Positions 45,455 to 54,244 of a DNA stretch of 64,000 bases are shown here, one piece after another (the stretch's first letter is position 1; every line of letters starts with the position of its first letter). This stretch comes from Williamsia sp. GTDB taxonomy: Bacteria; Bacteroidota; Bacteroidia; Chitinophagales; Chitinophagaceae. A model generated the notes under the pieces. It had not been told where the DNA came from. It searched no databases and saw only the letters and a list, made by a program, of their open reading frames with translations. The position numbers were made by a program, and so were the translations under genes. The stretch is from the NCBI GenBank assembly GCA_015069695.1, contig JADCRZ010000011.1, forward strand, positions 62,001 through 126,000, read 5' to 3'.

Positions 45455-46527
45455 AAGTGCTGTTTGTTTGTTGTTGCTGCAATAGAAAATACCTGGTACA
45501 TCCGCGTCGATTCAGCGGCAGTACGGTCCTGTAGGCAAGGAAACTTTTTAGCCAGCATGATCCTCGAATTTCCATCCAGCCGGTTGCGAAGAAACGTTCT
45601 CCATACTATTGTGCTTCCCGGCCCAACTGTATGGTCAAGCAGCTTTTCCAGGTAATGCCTGTCCTCAAAGCTCAGGATGTCTGAGAAGGAATAAAAGACA
45701 GATCGGGCAGAAGCTGGCAAGCCCATTTGGGTGAAAGCCAGCAGATCAATGTGATGAAAACAAATCTCGAAGTTCTTTGTGATTAACCGCTGCCTGATCT
45801 TCTGCAAAACTTCTTTTTGCAGGGAAGGCGGCAGGTGTACAGGATGCATCTCGCGCAAGTGCCCTTTAAAGATCAGGTGGGCCATAAAGCAGGCGGGTGC
45901 TTCACCGCGGCGGATAACCTCATCCAATGCAACAGGGATAAGTCCTGTTTGGGCCCCTGTTCCCGTAAAAGCAGGATCCTGGTTGCCGCCTGCTTTATAA
46001 ACCAAAGGGTAGCAGAACAGGTGCTTAAGCAGCTTCCATCTCCGGTGCGGAAACTTGCCGGACAGTGCACCAGCCCCTGAAAAGATCAGCTCAAAATTCT
46101 TCCCGAGAAAAAAACGGACAAGCGGCCGCACTCTTTGCAGGAACCGTTCGAAATGCCCGCTGTTTAAAATTCCTTTTTCGATGCGCCTGGCCTTTTCTTG
46201 CCAGTAAAGCAAACAGCCACGATCGAGGTTTGCTTTTATCCTGTCAAATTGTTTTTTTCTCCATCCTGCTGGCGCCGGGTAGTGCCCGCAAAACTGCCAG
46301 TACTCCTCTACCTCCATGTTTTCCAGGGCGGCCAGTTTAAGCTGCAGCAAGTAGAGCGCTTCTCTGTTCAGATCCACCGCGTGAAATATCCGGCAGCCTT
46401 CCACATCCATCAGGGCCAGCATGCGTTCACCGCTGCCGGCTACGGCTACCACCGTGTTGCAGCCGGATCGCCGGAGCAAATCCCGTTCGATCCGGTTGTC
46501 TTCATTGACGTGTGAATAGTAGATCAT
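45451..46527 (-). CDS. DUF3419 / BtaA-like S-adenosylmethionine 3-amino-3-carboxypropyltransferase
   Basis: The protein has 358 residues from the ATG at 46527; the longer open frame is only the upstream gene's other frame. It shows the DUF3419 pattern: YYSHVNEDNRIE, then VVAVAGSGERMLALMDVEGC and HAVDLNREALYLLQLKLAAL (the SAM-binding motif), YWQFCGHYPAP, and a C-terminal Rossmann part (DILSFEDRHYLEKLLDHTVGPGS). BtaA moves the aminocarboxypropyl group of SAM to diacylglycerol in betaine-lipid synthesis. No BtaB methyltransferase domain is attached and none is nearby. ATGA overlaps occur at both ends, so translation is coupled. Confidence 0.83.
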   Translation of the reverse strand: MIYYSHVNEDNRIERDLLRRSGCNTVVAVAGSGERMLALMDVEGCRIFHAVDLNREALYLLQLKLAALENMEVEEYWQFCGHYPAPAGWRKKQFDRIKANLDRGCLLYWQEKARRIEKGILNSGHFERFLQRVRPLVRFFLGKNFELIFSGAGALSGKFPHRRWKLLKHLFCYPLVYKAGGNQDPAFTGTGAQTGLIPVALDEVIRRGEAPACFMAHLIFKGHLREMHPVHLPPSLQKEVLQKIRQRLITKNFEICFHHIDLLAFTQMGLPASARSVFYSFSDILSFEDRHYLEKLLDHTVGPGSTIVWRTFLRNRLDGNSRIMLAKKFPCLQDRTAAESTRMYQVFSIAATTNKQHL

Positions 46528-47771
46528 GAATGATAAGCGCTTGGGTCGTTCCAGACTTCTTCTGTAGCAGTGGCCAGCCGGTCGATGTCTTCCCGGGTAT
46601 GGGTTGCCATGATGCTGATCCGGAACCGTTCCCCTCCCGGCGGTACGGCCGGGTATTCGATGGGGTTGACAAATATGCCTTTCTGGTGAAATAAAAAGGC
46701 TGCCTTTTCCAGGCTCATTTGTTCCGGTAATTTCAGCGCGATGATAGCGGCCTGCGGGGGTACGCAAAAACCAAAGGGTGCCAGCTTTTGAATGGCATAG
46801 GCTGCATTCTGCTGCAATTGCTTGCGCAGCCACGGTTCTGCATGGATCACTTCCAATCCGGCAAGTACAGTGGCAACAACCGGTGGCGGCAGGGAAGCAG
46901 AAAACACATACGATCTGGCATGATAGCGCAGGTATTCTACCAGTCCGGCAGAAGCGGCAACAAATCCGCCACAGGTGGCAAATGCTTTGCTGAATGTTCC
47001 CATGGTGATGTCAGCTTCGTGTGCGCATTGCAGGTAGGAAGCCGTGCCGCTTCCTTCTTCACCCAGCACCCCCGTACCATGCGCATCGTCTACCACCAGC
47101 ATGGCGCCATCCTGTTTGCACAACCGGGCAATTTGATCCAGCGGAGCCAGGTCTCCATCCATGGAAAACACGCCTTCCGTGCAAACAAAGACCGTTCCCT
47201 GCTTTGGTTTGGCTTCTTCCAGCAAAGCCGTCAATTGTGTTATGTTGTTGTGGAGGTAAGGGATCCCTTTGGCTCCCGTGAGCTGCAAGCCGTCATAAAG
47301 GGAAGCATGACTTTTCTCATCATACAAGATCAAATCATTTGATCTGCACAGGGCACCTGCGATGCCTAAATTGGCAGCAAAACCCGATGAAAAGACCAGG
47401 GCTGCTTCTTGTGATTTAAACGCTGCCAGCCTTTCCTCCAGTTCTGCAATCAGCCGGTTGTATCCATTGAGCAGCGGAGGCCCACCCATGCCGCAGCCAT
47501 AGCGGTCAATCGTTTCTTTCACGCGTTGAACCACGTGCGGATGGGTTGCCAGGCCAAGATAATTGTTGGAAGCAAACATGAGCATGTTGCGCAAAGCGCC
47601 TGTAAACGGGTCTTGTACAGTTACCTCCCTGTCTGCTGCCGACAACAGGGTTCGTTTATACGTCAGCGTTCTTTCATTCAGCATACACCGGAAAGCTTGC
47701 ATGCGGGCCGGCAAGGATTGTTGTACTGCCTGTTTGCCAAGCTCCCTGAGTTTGTTTTGCTTGCTTGTCAT
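46524..47771 (-). CDS. alpha-oxoamine synthase (serine palmitoyltransferase/BioF/KBL family)
   Basis: The protein has 415 residues from the ATG at 47771. It is a PLP enzyme: FASNNYLGLATHP, GMGGPPLLNGYN, DDAHGTGVLG, and the Schiff-base lysine K262 in GTFSKAFATCGGFVA. The segment ARSYVFSASLPPP and the ending RFRISIMATHTREDID look more like serine palmitoyltransferase than like KBL, but BioF-type activity is not excluded. The family condenses an amino acid with an acyl-thioester to give a keto-amine. The gene begins 10 bases after the ThiL-like gene and overlaps the DUF3419 gene (ATGA). Confidence 0.88.
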   Translation of the reverse strand: MTSKQNKLRELGKQAVQQSLPARMQAFRCMLNERTLTYKRTLLSAADREVTVQDPFTGALRNMLMFASNNYLGLATHPHVVQRVKETIDRYGCGMGGPPLLNGYNRLIAELEERLAAFKSQEAALVFSSGFAANLGIAGALCRSNDLILYDEKSHASLYDGLQLTGAKGIPYLHNNITQLTALLEEAKPKQGTVFVCTEGVFSMDGDLAPLDQIARLCKQDGAMLVVDDAHGTGVLGEEGSGTASYLQCAHEADITMGTFSKAFATCGGFVAASAGLVEYLRYHARSYVFSASLPPPVVATVLAGLEVIHAEPWLRKQLQQNAAYAIQKLAPFGFCVPPQAAIIALKLPEQMSLEKAAFLFHQKGIFVNPIEYPAVPPGGERFRISIMATHTREDIDRLATATEEVWNDPSAYHS

Positions 47772-47781
47772 ATTTCCCGGT

Positions 47782-48798
47782 TTAAGGGTGCGACCATTGT
47801 TCCTGTTGCTGCAGGAGCAGACTGAAATAAGCCCGCACGTTTCCGCCGGCTTCCGCAAATAAGTTGGGAACCAGGGCCGGAGCGCAGGCAACGGAGAGAG
47901 AGCCGGATAAGAAGCAAAGCTTTCTTTCCATTGTTGCCCTGCCCAGCAAAACCGGTTGCCAGTCTTCCCGCCGGCTTGCCGCCAAAAACTCCGGCTGCTT
48001 TAATGCAGGAATGCTAAACAGGAGCTCATACTCCCCGTGCGGACCAGCCATAAACATCCACGCGGGTAGTCCGCTCAACTGCTGTACAGGCAGGATGGCA
48101 GGATGCAGTACATCGTCGAGGGGTACCGTGAGCTCGAAACCTGTTTCATTCAGCTCCGAAAGGACCGAGAGCGCCGGGAACAATCCGTCACTGGTATCCA
48201 TACACGCTGTTGCATGCTGCCTGATAAACCTGCTCTCCTGCAGGCGGGCAAAGGGTTTGTAAGCAATGGCAGCTGAGGGATTGAACAACCTGCCGTAAGC
48301 ATAGGCATTGCCTGCTCCCAGTCGCGCGGTCGCATAGAGATAATCACCTGGTTTTATCCCGGTGCGCAGCAAGGGTTTGCCTGATTCCAGCTGGGCGATT
48401 GCCGTTGCGCTGGTTGAGCAGGCAACACCCAAATTGGTGTCTCCACCCAGCACATAGATCCCGTAAGCACTGCAGGCTCCATGGATGCCTGCCTTAAATC
48501 CTTCCAGCCAGTCGGGGCCTTGTTGAACAGGCAGCACGAGCGAAAGGAGCAAGCCCATCGGTGCTGCGCCAACTGCTGCCAGATCGCTGAGAGGGGCTGT
48601 CACCGTCATCCAGCCGATCAGGTGGGGATCGCTGTATAAACCTTCCCTGATCTCTTCATGGATGCCGTCTGTTTTAAACACCATGTATTTCTCCGGCTCG
48701 CCCGGGAGCCGGATGATTTCTGCATCTGCCTGCAGCAAACCGTTTACCTGCGCCGGATGCCGGGGAAAACTGCCGGCTACTGACATGGTAAACGCCAT
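47782..48798 (-). CDS. ThiL/AIR-synthase-fold kinase-like protein
   Basis: The protein has 338 residues from the ATG at 48798 (preceded by AAGGAG); a GTG at 48825 would give 347. The ThiL-like core is clear: KTDGIHEE, the strand SDLAAVGAAPMGLLLSLVLP, the glycine motif GGDTN, a DTSDGL motif in the second half (family motif DVSDGL) and a C-terminal EYELLFSIP. The AIR-synthase/ThiL fold binds ATP and phosphorylates small substrates. True ThiL is usually in a thiamine locus; here it heads a lipid-type operon, so a new substrate is likely. Which one is not known. Confidence 0.8.
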   Translation of the reverse strand: MAFTMSVAGSFPRHPAQVNGLLQADAEIIRLPGEPEKYMVFKTDGIHEEIREGLYSDPHLIGWMTVTAPLSDLAAVGAAPMGLLLSLVLPVQQGPDWLEGFKAGIHGACSAYGIYVLGGDTNLGVACSTSATAIAQLESGKPLLRTGIKPGDYLYATARLGAGNAYAYGRLFNPSAAIAYKPFARLQESRFIRQHATACMDTSDGLFPALSVLSELNETGFELTVPLDDVLHPAILPVQQLSGLPAWMFMAGPHGEYELLFSIPALKQPEFLAASRREDWQPVLLGRATMERKLCFLSGSLSVACAPALVPNLFAEAGGNVRAYFSLLLQQQEQWSHP

Positions 48799-49111
48799 CT
48801 CCTTATTAAAAATAGATTCCTGCACGGGGTAAAGTATAGATTGCCAAAGGAAGCTGTTTTTCAGCGCTAATAAAAGGGTGATTTTACCTGATAATGGATG
48901 GATGAGCCGTGTAAGTTCTCTAAGCTATCGTTTTAAACCGGAACAGAAAAATTGCATTTGGCCTGCGCAGGGTGCGGCTTGGCAATTTCCTGTTTCCATT
49001 TGATAACCCTATCCGGTGAAAGCAAACTGCCAATCCAACCGGGGCAACTGCCAAACAGCCAAGCAGAAAGTTGTATATTAAGGTATATTTAGTCACACCA
49101 GCAACCAACAT

Positions 49112-52100
49112 GTGAAACCAGGCTGCATCCTTATATTGATGTTTAGTGTGTTTTCCCTGCGGGCACAGGTAGATTCCATTCCTGTATTTAAACAGGTGAT
49201 CCTGCCTGGTTCCCCTTCTATCACCTCTGAATATTTCTTTTTCTCGGAAGATGGACTGATGTGGTTTTCCACCGCGCAAGGCTTAAACTCCTTTGATGGT
49301 TCTGACCTGGTATGCCATTCATCCCTGCAGCAAGCAAATTTATTTTCACTCAACTACATCAATGCCATGGTAGAAGACGACCGGCATAATTTCTACATAG
49401 GCACACCTGCCGGATTGTATTATTATAACCGGTCTGCAGGGTCATACACCGACATCGCCATTTCTCCACGCAAGGGCGGTCCTTTGTTTCATCCCGGCAT
49501 CGCAGCCTTGCACCTTGATCACAAAGGCGTTTTGTTTGCCGGATCTGCCAACAGCGGATTGCTGGTATACGACCCTGCTGCCACCCGTTTGGCGCATTAC
49601 AATCTCGACAACTCAACACGGATTGATTGGCAGGACCGCTCGCTGAATACCGTTGTTAGCTTTGCCCCTCATGCAACCGATGAAAGCAAGCTTTGGATCG
49701 GTAGCTTTCATGGTATTTACTTGTTCGATAAAGTCAAAAAGACATTTCTGCAAAACTTCCGGATCGTAACAGATGTCTATCATCAATATGCTCCTTTTTC
49801 AACCGGCCATGTTAGCGTGGACGTGCAGCGCATGGATGTAGTCAATGATAGCATCATTTGGTTCAACTCCTGGGCCGGTGGCTTTGCCTGCTATAATACC
49901 AGGACCGGTGAGGTAACAATCCCTTTTGGAAGGTCAGGCCTCTTTCACGCAAAACATGTTTACTACGGATACATCATTCCGGAATTTGTGAAATGGTCAC
50001 CGGGAAAATACCTGCTGGGTGTTTACAATGGACAAACAGCTATCTATGATACGCGGAGTGGCAACGCCCGGTATTTCAAGGTCGCTGACAACAAATACAC
50101 GGAAGAGCAAACAAAATTTGTTACGCAGGACAGGCGGGGAAATACCTGGTTGCTGCAAAGGGGACGCTTGTATGTATCATTGCCGCCCGGTTTGCGGCTG
50201 CGCACAGTGGAAGTGCCCAATCAAACGGCGGTCAGTTTTTCAAGACCGGATATGCGGGGGATCTGGTTTGATACTGCAACCGGTTTTTTCTACGGCGCTT
50301 TCATGAGTTCAACGGGGGTGCACGTATTTGATACCAGTTTCAGGCTGCAAACAATAATACCCACCCCCTTGATCAACAGTTTTTTTTCTTATGCTTCCAG
50401 TCTGGACAAGGAAATTATCAAAGACGGCAGCGGCCGGTTCTGGACAACCGGCTGGAAAACCCATGTGCTGCTGCCCGGTAAAAAAAGGTTTGAGCCCGTT
50501 GAAAAAGTCTTTCCTTCCCTTTCCCGGATGGGCACAGAAAATCTATTCGATGGCCTCCTGGTTTCCCGCAAGGGCGATATACTGATCAGGAGAACCGATG
50601 GCCTTCTCTACCAGATCAACCACCACTCTCTGAAAGTTGATAGCTTGTATTGTAAGCCCCTGAGCAACTCGGGCGCGGAGATACGCATGACCAAAAACTG
50701 GTATGATGGAGACAGAAACATGGTTTACCTCACTGCCAAGAATTGCCTGGAACAGGTTTCGCTCGATGATGGAAAGCACAGGCGGGTGCCGAACCTCTCT
50801 TTACTGGGCAACTCCCCGCTGCCTCACTATGGTGCTTGCCTGTGCACGCTGGATGCAGCAGGAAGGATCTGGTGCATGGTGCGGGAATCAGGTGTCCGCA
50901 TCATTGACCCCCATTCGCTCCGCTGTATAGATTCCATCGAGTTCGGCAGCAGGGGATTGATCAGGGGCGGCTATACAGCGATTGTGGGCGGGCTGCGCAA
51001 TTACATGCTGTTCCGTGCACAGAACGGGGTGGTGGTATACGATACCAGAAAGCAACAATCATTTTTCTTTGACCACTCCAATGGTTTGGCTTCTCCCGAC
51101 CTCAAATCCCTTTTGTACAGTCATGGCTATATGCTGGTCGGTGAGAACAGTTCCTTTGAGTATTTCAACCTCACTGATCTTGATAATTATTCCACAGAGA
51201 TCATTCCTTATGTAAATACGATCATGGCAGATACCTTGCCTGTTTTTGTCCGCGCAGACCTCCGGCAGCATGCACCCCTCCGTTTGCCGCATGACCAGAA
51301 TACCTTGATGATCAGTTTTTCTGCCACAGAATTTTTCTTTCCGGAGCGTCTTGAATATGCGTACCGGCTGAAGGGTATTGATAACAAATGGCATTGCGTG
51401 AATTCATCAAACCGGAAAATTTCTTATTCACAGCTAAAGCCGGGCACCTATGTATTTTGCCTGATGGCACAGCGGGAGGGAGGCAACTGGCAGGGCAAGG
51501 CGGTGGAGTATACGATCAGCATCGTACCGGCATTCTGGCAAACACTTTTATTTAAGTTGCTGGTAGGTTTGGCTGTGGCAACCGGCGCTTACCTGCTTTA
51601 CCGCAGGCGCATTACCTTTATCAGGCAACAACACGTGCGGCAAGCCGCCCAGGAAAAAGCCCTGCTCGAATTGGAAGCCCGCGCCCTCCGCTCCCAGATG
51701 AATCCGCATTTTATTTTTAACAGCCTGAACTCCATCAAATCCCTGATCAACAAAAATCAGAATGAACCCGCCGCTGTTTATCTCACCACTTTTTCAAAGC
51801 TGATCCGGACCCTTTTTCAGCATTCAGACAAGCGCGAGATCAGTCTCTACGAAGAACTGGAAACCTGCCGCCTGTACACACAACTGGAGAAAATGCGCTT
51901 TGGGGAGAAAGTTGATTTTGTTTTTGATATCGAAGAAGGGATTGACCTGAAAGACATCAAAGTGCCTGCCCTGGTGCTGCAGCCTTTTATTGAAAACGCC
52001 ATCTGGCATGGACTGATACCCAGGGAGGAAGGTGGCAAGCTGGCTGTAACGGTGAGCCAGCACGATGGAACGGTGGAGTGCACGATTGATGACAACGGGG

Positions 52101-52303
52101 TAGGGAGGGATGTGTCTGCAAAATACAAAACCGGACTGGCTGTTTATGAATCAAAAGGCATTTCGCTCACCCAATCGCGCCTTCGCCTGGACAAGCTCAT
52201 GAACAACCGGGAAGATACGCTCCTGATCATCGATAAGAAGGATGAAAAGGACTGTGCGGCAGGTACTACCGTGATCATCCGTTTTACTCAACACAACAGC
52301 TGA
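49112..52303 (+). CDS. beta-propeller sensor histidine kinase, LytS/YehU-type
   Basis: The protein has 1063 residues and starts with GTG at 49112 (signal-like leader GCILILMFSVFSLRAQ). The periplasmic part (20-750) is a two-propeller Reg_prop-type sensor, followed by a Y_Y_Y-type beta domain (LEYAYRLKGIDNKW), a single membrane helix near 812-832 (LLFKLLVGLAVATGAYLLY), a His_kinase box with H866 (LRSQMNPHFIFNSLNSIK) and an HATPase (PFIENAIWHGL; IDDNGVGRD). This is the usual set of Bacteroidota sensors for glycan-derived signals. The partner regulator begins 3 bases downstream. The ligand is not predictable. Confidence 0.9.
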   Translation: MKPGCILILMFSVFSLRAQVDSIPVFKQVILPGSPSITSEYFFFSEDGLMWFSTAQGLNSFDGSDLVCHSSLQQANLFSLNYINAMVEDDRHNFYIGTPAGLYYYNRSAGSYTDIAISPRKGGPLFHPGIAALHLDHKGVLFAGSANSGLLVYDPAATRLAHYNLDNSTRIDWQDRSLNTVVSFAPHATDESKLWIGSFHGIYLFDKVKKTFLQNFRIVTDVYHQYAPFSTGHVSVDVQRMDVVNDSIIWFNSWAGGFACYNTRTGEVTIPFGRSGLFHAKHVYYGYIIPEFVKWSPGKYLLGVYNGQTAIYDTRSGNARYFKVADNKYTEEQTKFVTQDRRGNTWLLQRGRLYVSLPPGLRLRTVEVPNQTAVSFSRPDMRGIWFDTATGFFYGAFMSSTGVHVFDTSFRLQTIIPTPLINSFFSYASSLDKEIIKDGSGRFWTTGWKTHVLLPGKKRFEPVEKVFPSLSRMGTENLFDGLLVSRKGDILIRRTDGLLYQINHHSLKVDSLYCKPLSNSGAEIRMTKNWYDGDRNMVYLTAKNCLEQVSLDDGKHRRVPNLSLLGNSPLPHYGACLCTLDAAGRIWCMVRESGVRIIDPHSLRCIDSIEFGSRGLIRGGYTAIVGGLRNYMLFRAQNGVVVYDTRKQQSFFFDHSNGLASPDLKSLLYSHGYMLVGENSSFEYFNLTDLDNYSTEIIPYVNTIMADTLPVFVRADLRQHAPLRLPHDQNTLMISFSATEFFFPERLEYAYRLKGIDNKWHCVNSSNRKISYSQLKPGTYVFCLMAQREGGNWQGKAVEYTISIVPAFWQTLLFKLLVGLAVATGAYLLYRRRITFIRQQHVRQAAQEKALLELEARALRSQMNPHFIFNSLNSIKSLINKNQNEPAAVYLTTFSKLIRTLFQHSDKREISLYEELETCRLYTQLEKMRFGEKVDFVFDIEEGIDLKDIKVPALVLQPFIENAIWHGLIPREEGGKLAVTVSQHDGTVECTIDDNGVGRDVSAKYKTGLAVYESKGISLTQSRLRLDKLMNNREDTLLIIDKKDEKDCAAGTTVIIRFTQHNS

Positions 52304-52306
52304 TTT

Positions 52307-53053
52307 ATGATACGGGCAATCGTGATCGATGATGAACAAAGCTGCGTGGACAGCCTTTGTTTTGACCTGGAGAAATGCTGCCCGGACGTGCAGGTGCTTG
52401 AATGTTGCACCTCACCCAAACAAGGCATCCTTGCCATTCGCAAACGCAAGCCTGACCTGGTTTTTCTGGATGTGCAGATGCCATGGATGAACGGCTTTGA
52501 GATGCTGGAGCTGATAGACGAGAAAAATTTCTCCGTCATTTTTACCACCGCATTCGATCAGTTTGCCGTCAGGGCTTTCCGGATCAGCGCGGTTGATTAT
52601 TTGCTGAAACCCATCGATGTTACCGAGCTGAAAGAAGCGGTGCAAAAAGTGGCAGAAAAGATCAACCCGCAAACAGGGCCTGCCCATATCGAGAATCTAT
52701 TGCAGAATATTCAGAAACCGGAAGCCAGCCGGCGCATTGCGTTTCGCGGAAGAGAGTCATATGAATTCATAGAGCCGCACAATATCTTGTACGCCCATGC
52801 CGAAGGCGCTTACTCCCACATCATCCTCACCAGCGGAAAAAAACTGGTGATCTCAAAAACGCTGAGCGACATCGAGGAAATGCTGCCGCCCAGCCATTTC
52901 CAGCGCATCCATCATTCTTCCCTGGTCAATATCAACCATGTCACCCATTTTTTTAAAACAGATGGCGGTTATGTTGTGCTCGACGGCGGTGAAAAGCTGG
53001 CCGTCAGCAATTCAAAAAAGGAAGCCCTGATGGAAAAGCTGGGATTAAAATAA
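52307..53053 (+). CDS. LytTR-type response regulator
   Basis: The protein has 248 residues. A receiver domain (1-125) with D55 in DLVFLDVQMP as phosphoacceptor and T/K residues (FTTAFDQ, YLLKPID) is followed by a LytTR DNA-binding domain (about 145-245; IAFRGRESYEFIEPHNILYA, FQRIHHSSLVNINHV). The gene follows the sensor kinase by 3 bases and is presumably its partner. It converges on the GH105 gene with 5 bases between. Target promoters are not seen. Confidence 0.92.
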   Translation: MIRAIVIDDEQSCVDSLCFDLEKCCPDVQVLECCTSPKQGILAIRKRKPDLVFLDVQMPWMNGFEMLELIDEKNFSVIFTTAFDQFAVRAFRISAVDYLLKPIDVTELKEAVQKVAEKINPQTGPAHIENLLQNIQKPEASRRIAFRGRESYEFIEPHNILYAHAEGAYSHIILTSGKKLVISKTLSDIEEMLPPSHFQRIHHSSLVNINHVTHFFKTDGGYVVLDGGEKLAVSNSKKEALMEKLGLK

Positions 53054-53058
53054 GAATC

Positions 53059-54195
53059 TTAAGGTTTCAGCTTGATCACTTCCGACCCGGCCAGTAAAAA
53101 AGCACCGGCACCATATACTTCCCAGCTTTCTTCGCTAAAGTTTTTCTGCGGATCAGCCCCGATCGGTTGAACCCAGCCTACCCGTCCTTCGGATGATACC
53201 AGGGTATTCAGGCTTGTCCAGGCTTTGCGCACTACGGGCCCGTATTTTGCCTTGTTCAGGATGCCCTGGTTGATGCCCCAGGCCAGAGCATAGCAATAAA
53301 ATCCGGAGCCACTTCCTTCGCCGCCGGGATAAGATTCAGGATCAAGCAGGCTGGCGCGCCAGAGACCATCGGCTTGTTGCAGCGAAGCGATCTTCTCGGC
53401 CATTTCTTTGTAGATCGTAAGGTAGAAATTCCTGTTGCGGTAATTGGCCGGCAGCTCCTGGAGCAGCTTTACCAGTCCGCCCATTACCCAGCCATTGCCC
53501 CTCGACCAGAACACCAGCTTTCCGTTTTTTTCGCGCTTGCCTTCTCCCTGCTGGTTGATCAGGTAACTGGCATCGCGGGCAAAAAGATGATATTCTTTGT
53601 TGTACAACAGATTGTAAGTTTGTTTGAAAAGGGTATCGTTCAGGGTATAATAAGAAGGGTCTTTTAAGGTTGTGCCCAATTTGGCAAGCACAGGGGGGGC
53701 CATAAACAAGGCATCGCACCACCACCAGGTAATGCCGTGCTGCTGCACTTCACGGCCCGGAACCTGGCTCATTTTCTTAACCGTATCGATGGTGCCCTGG
53801 ATTTTTTGCTGATCCTTTTTGATGCGGTACAGATCGATATAGGTTTGGCAAATGGCAATATCATCGGCGTGGTCGTAGCGGCGGCCGGGTTGCCAGCCGG
53901 TGCGCTCACCCAGGGCGTTGAGAGAGTCAAGAATAGCCTGCGACCTGGTGGTATTGTAAGCAGCCACTACACCGGCGTAAAAAGCGCCGTTGGTCCAGTC
54001 GGTGGGTGGGTGTTTGGGATTTTTCAGCTGCCAGTCGGTTACGGCGAGCATGGTTTTTTTTATGTAATCGCTTTTAAACACATCTCCGGCTTTCTGCTGT
54101 GAGCGGGCAGGAAGCGCGAGGAGAGAAAACAAAAGCAAGGAACAAAAAGAAGAAAGGGGCAACCGGGAGAAAGGGTGATTAGGCCATTGTTTCAT
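53059..54195 (-). CDS. GH105 unsaturated rhamnogalacturonyl/glucuronyl hydrolase, secreted
   Basis: The protein has 378 residues from the ATG at 54195 (the open frame reaches further, but MKQWPNHPF... leads straight into the signal peptide ending LPARSQ). The alpha/alpha-barrel pattern of GH88/GH105 is complete: D111-D112 in DHADDIA, D161 in WWCDALFMAPP, GNGWVMGGLVKLL and SGSGFYCYALAWGIN. YteR-type enzymes hydrate the unsaturated uronic acid at the end of pectin fragments produced by lyases. It converges on the sensor/regulator pair, which might control it. Confidence 0.87.
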   Translation of the reverse strand: MKQWPNHPFSRLPLSSFCSLLLFSLLALPARSQQKAGDVFKSDYIKKTMLAVTDWQLKNPKHPPTDWTNGAFYAGVVAAYNTTRSQAILDSLNALGERTGWQPGRRYDHADDIAICQTYIDLYRIKKDQQKIQGTIDTVKKMSQVPGREVQQHGITWWWCDALFMAPPVLAKLGTTLKDPSYYTLNDTLFKQTYNLLYNKEYHLFARDASYLINQQGEGKREKNGKLVFWSRGNGWVMGGLVKLLQELPANYRNRNFYLTIYKEMAEKIASLQQADGLWRASLLDPESYPGGEGSGSGFYCYALAWGINQGILNKAKYGPVVRKAWTSLNTLVSSEGRVGWVQPIGADPQKNFSEESWEVYGAGAFLLAGSEVIKLKP

Positions 54196-54244
54196 ATGCG
54201 TAAGAATTGTTGATGTTGTTGAGCGTGATGAAGGCTTGTATTGT

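Noticed and set aside
46528..46833. N-terminal extension of the DUF3419 frame
   Set aside because: It reads the oxoamine synthase gene in another frame; the family starts at MIYYSHVNED, with an ATGA overlap.
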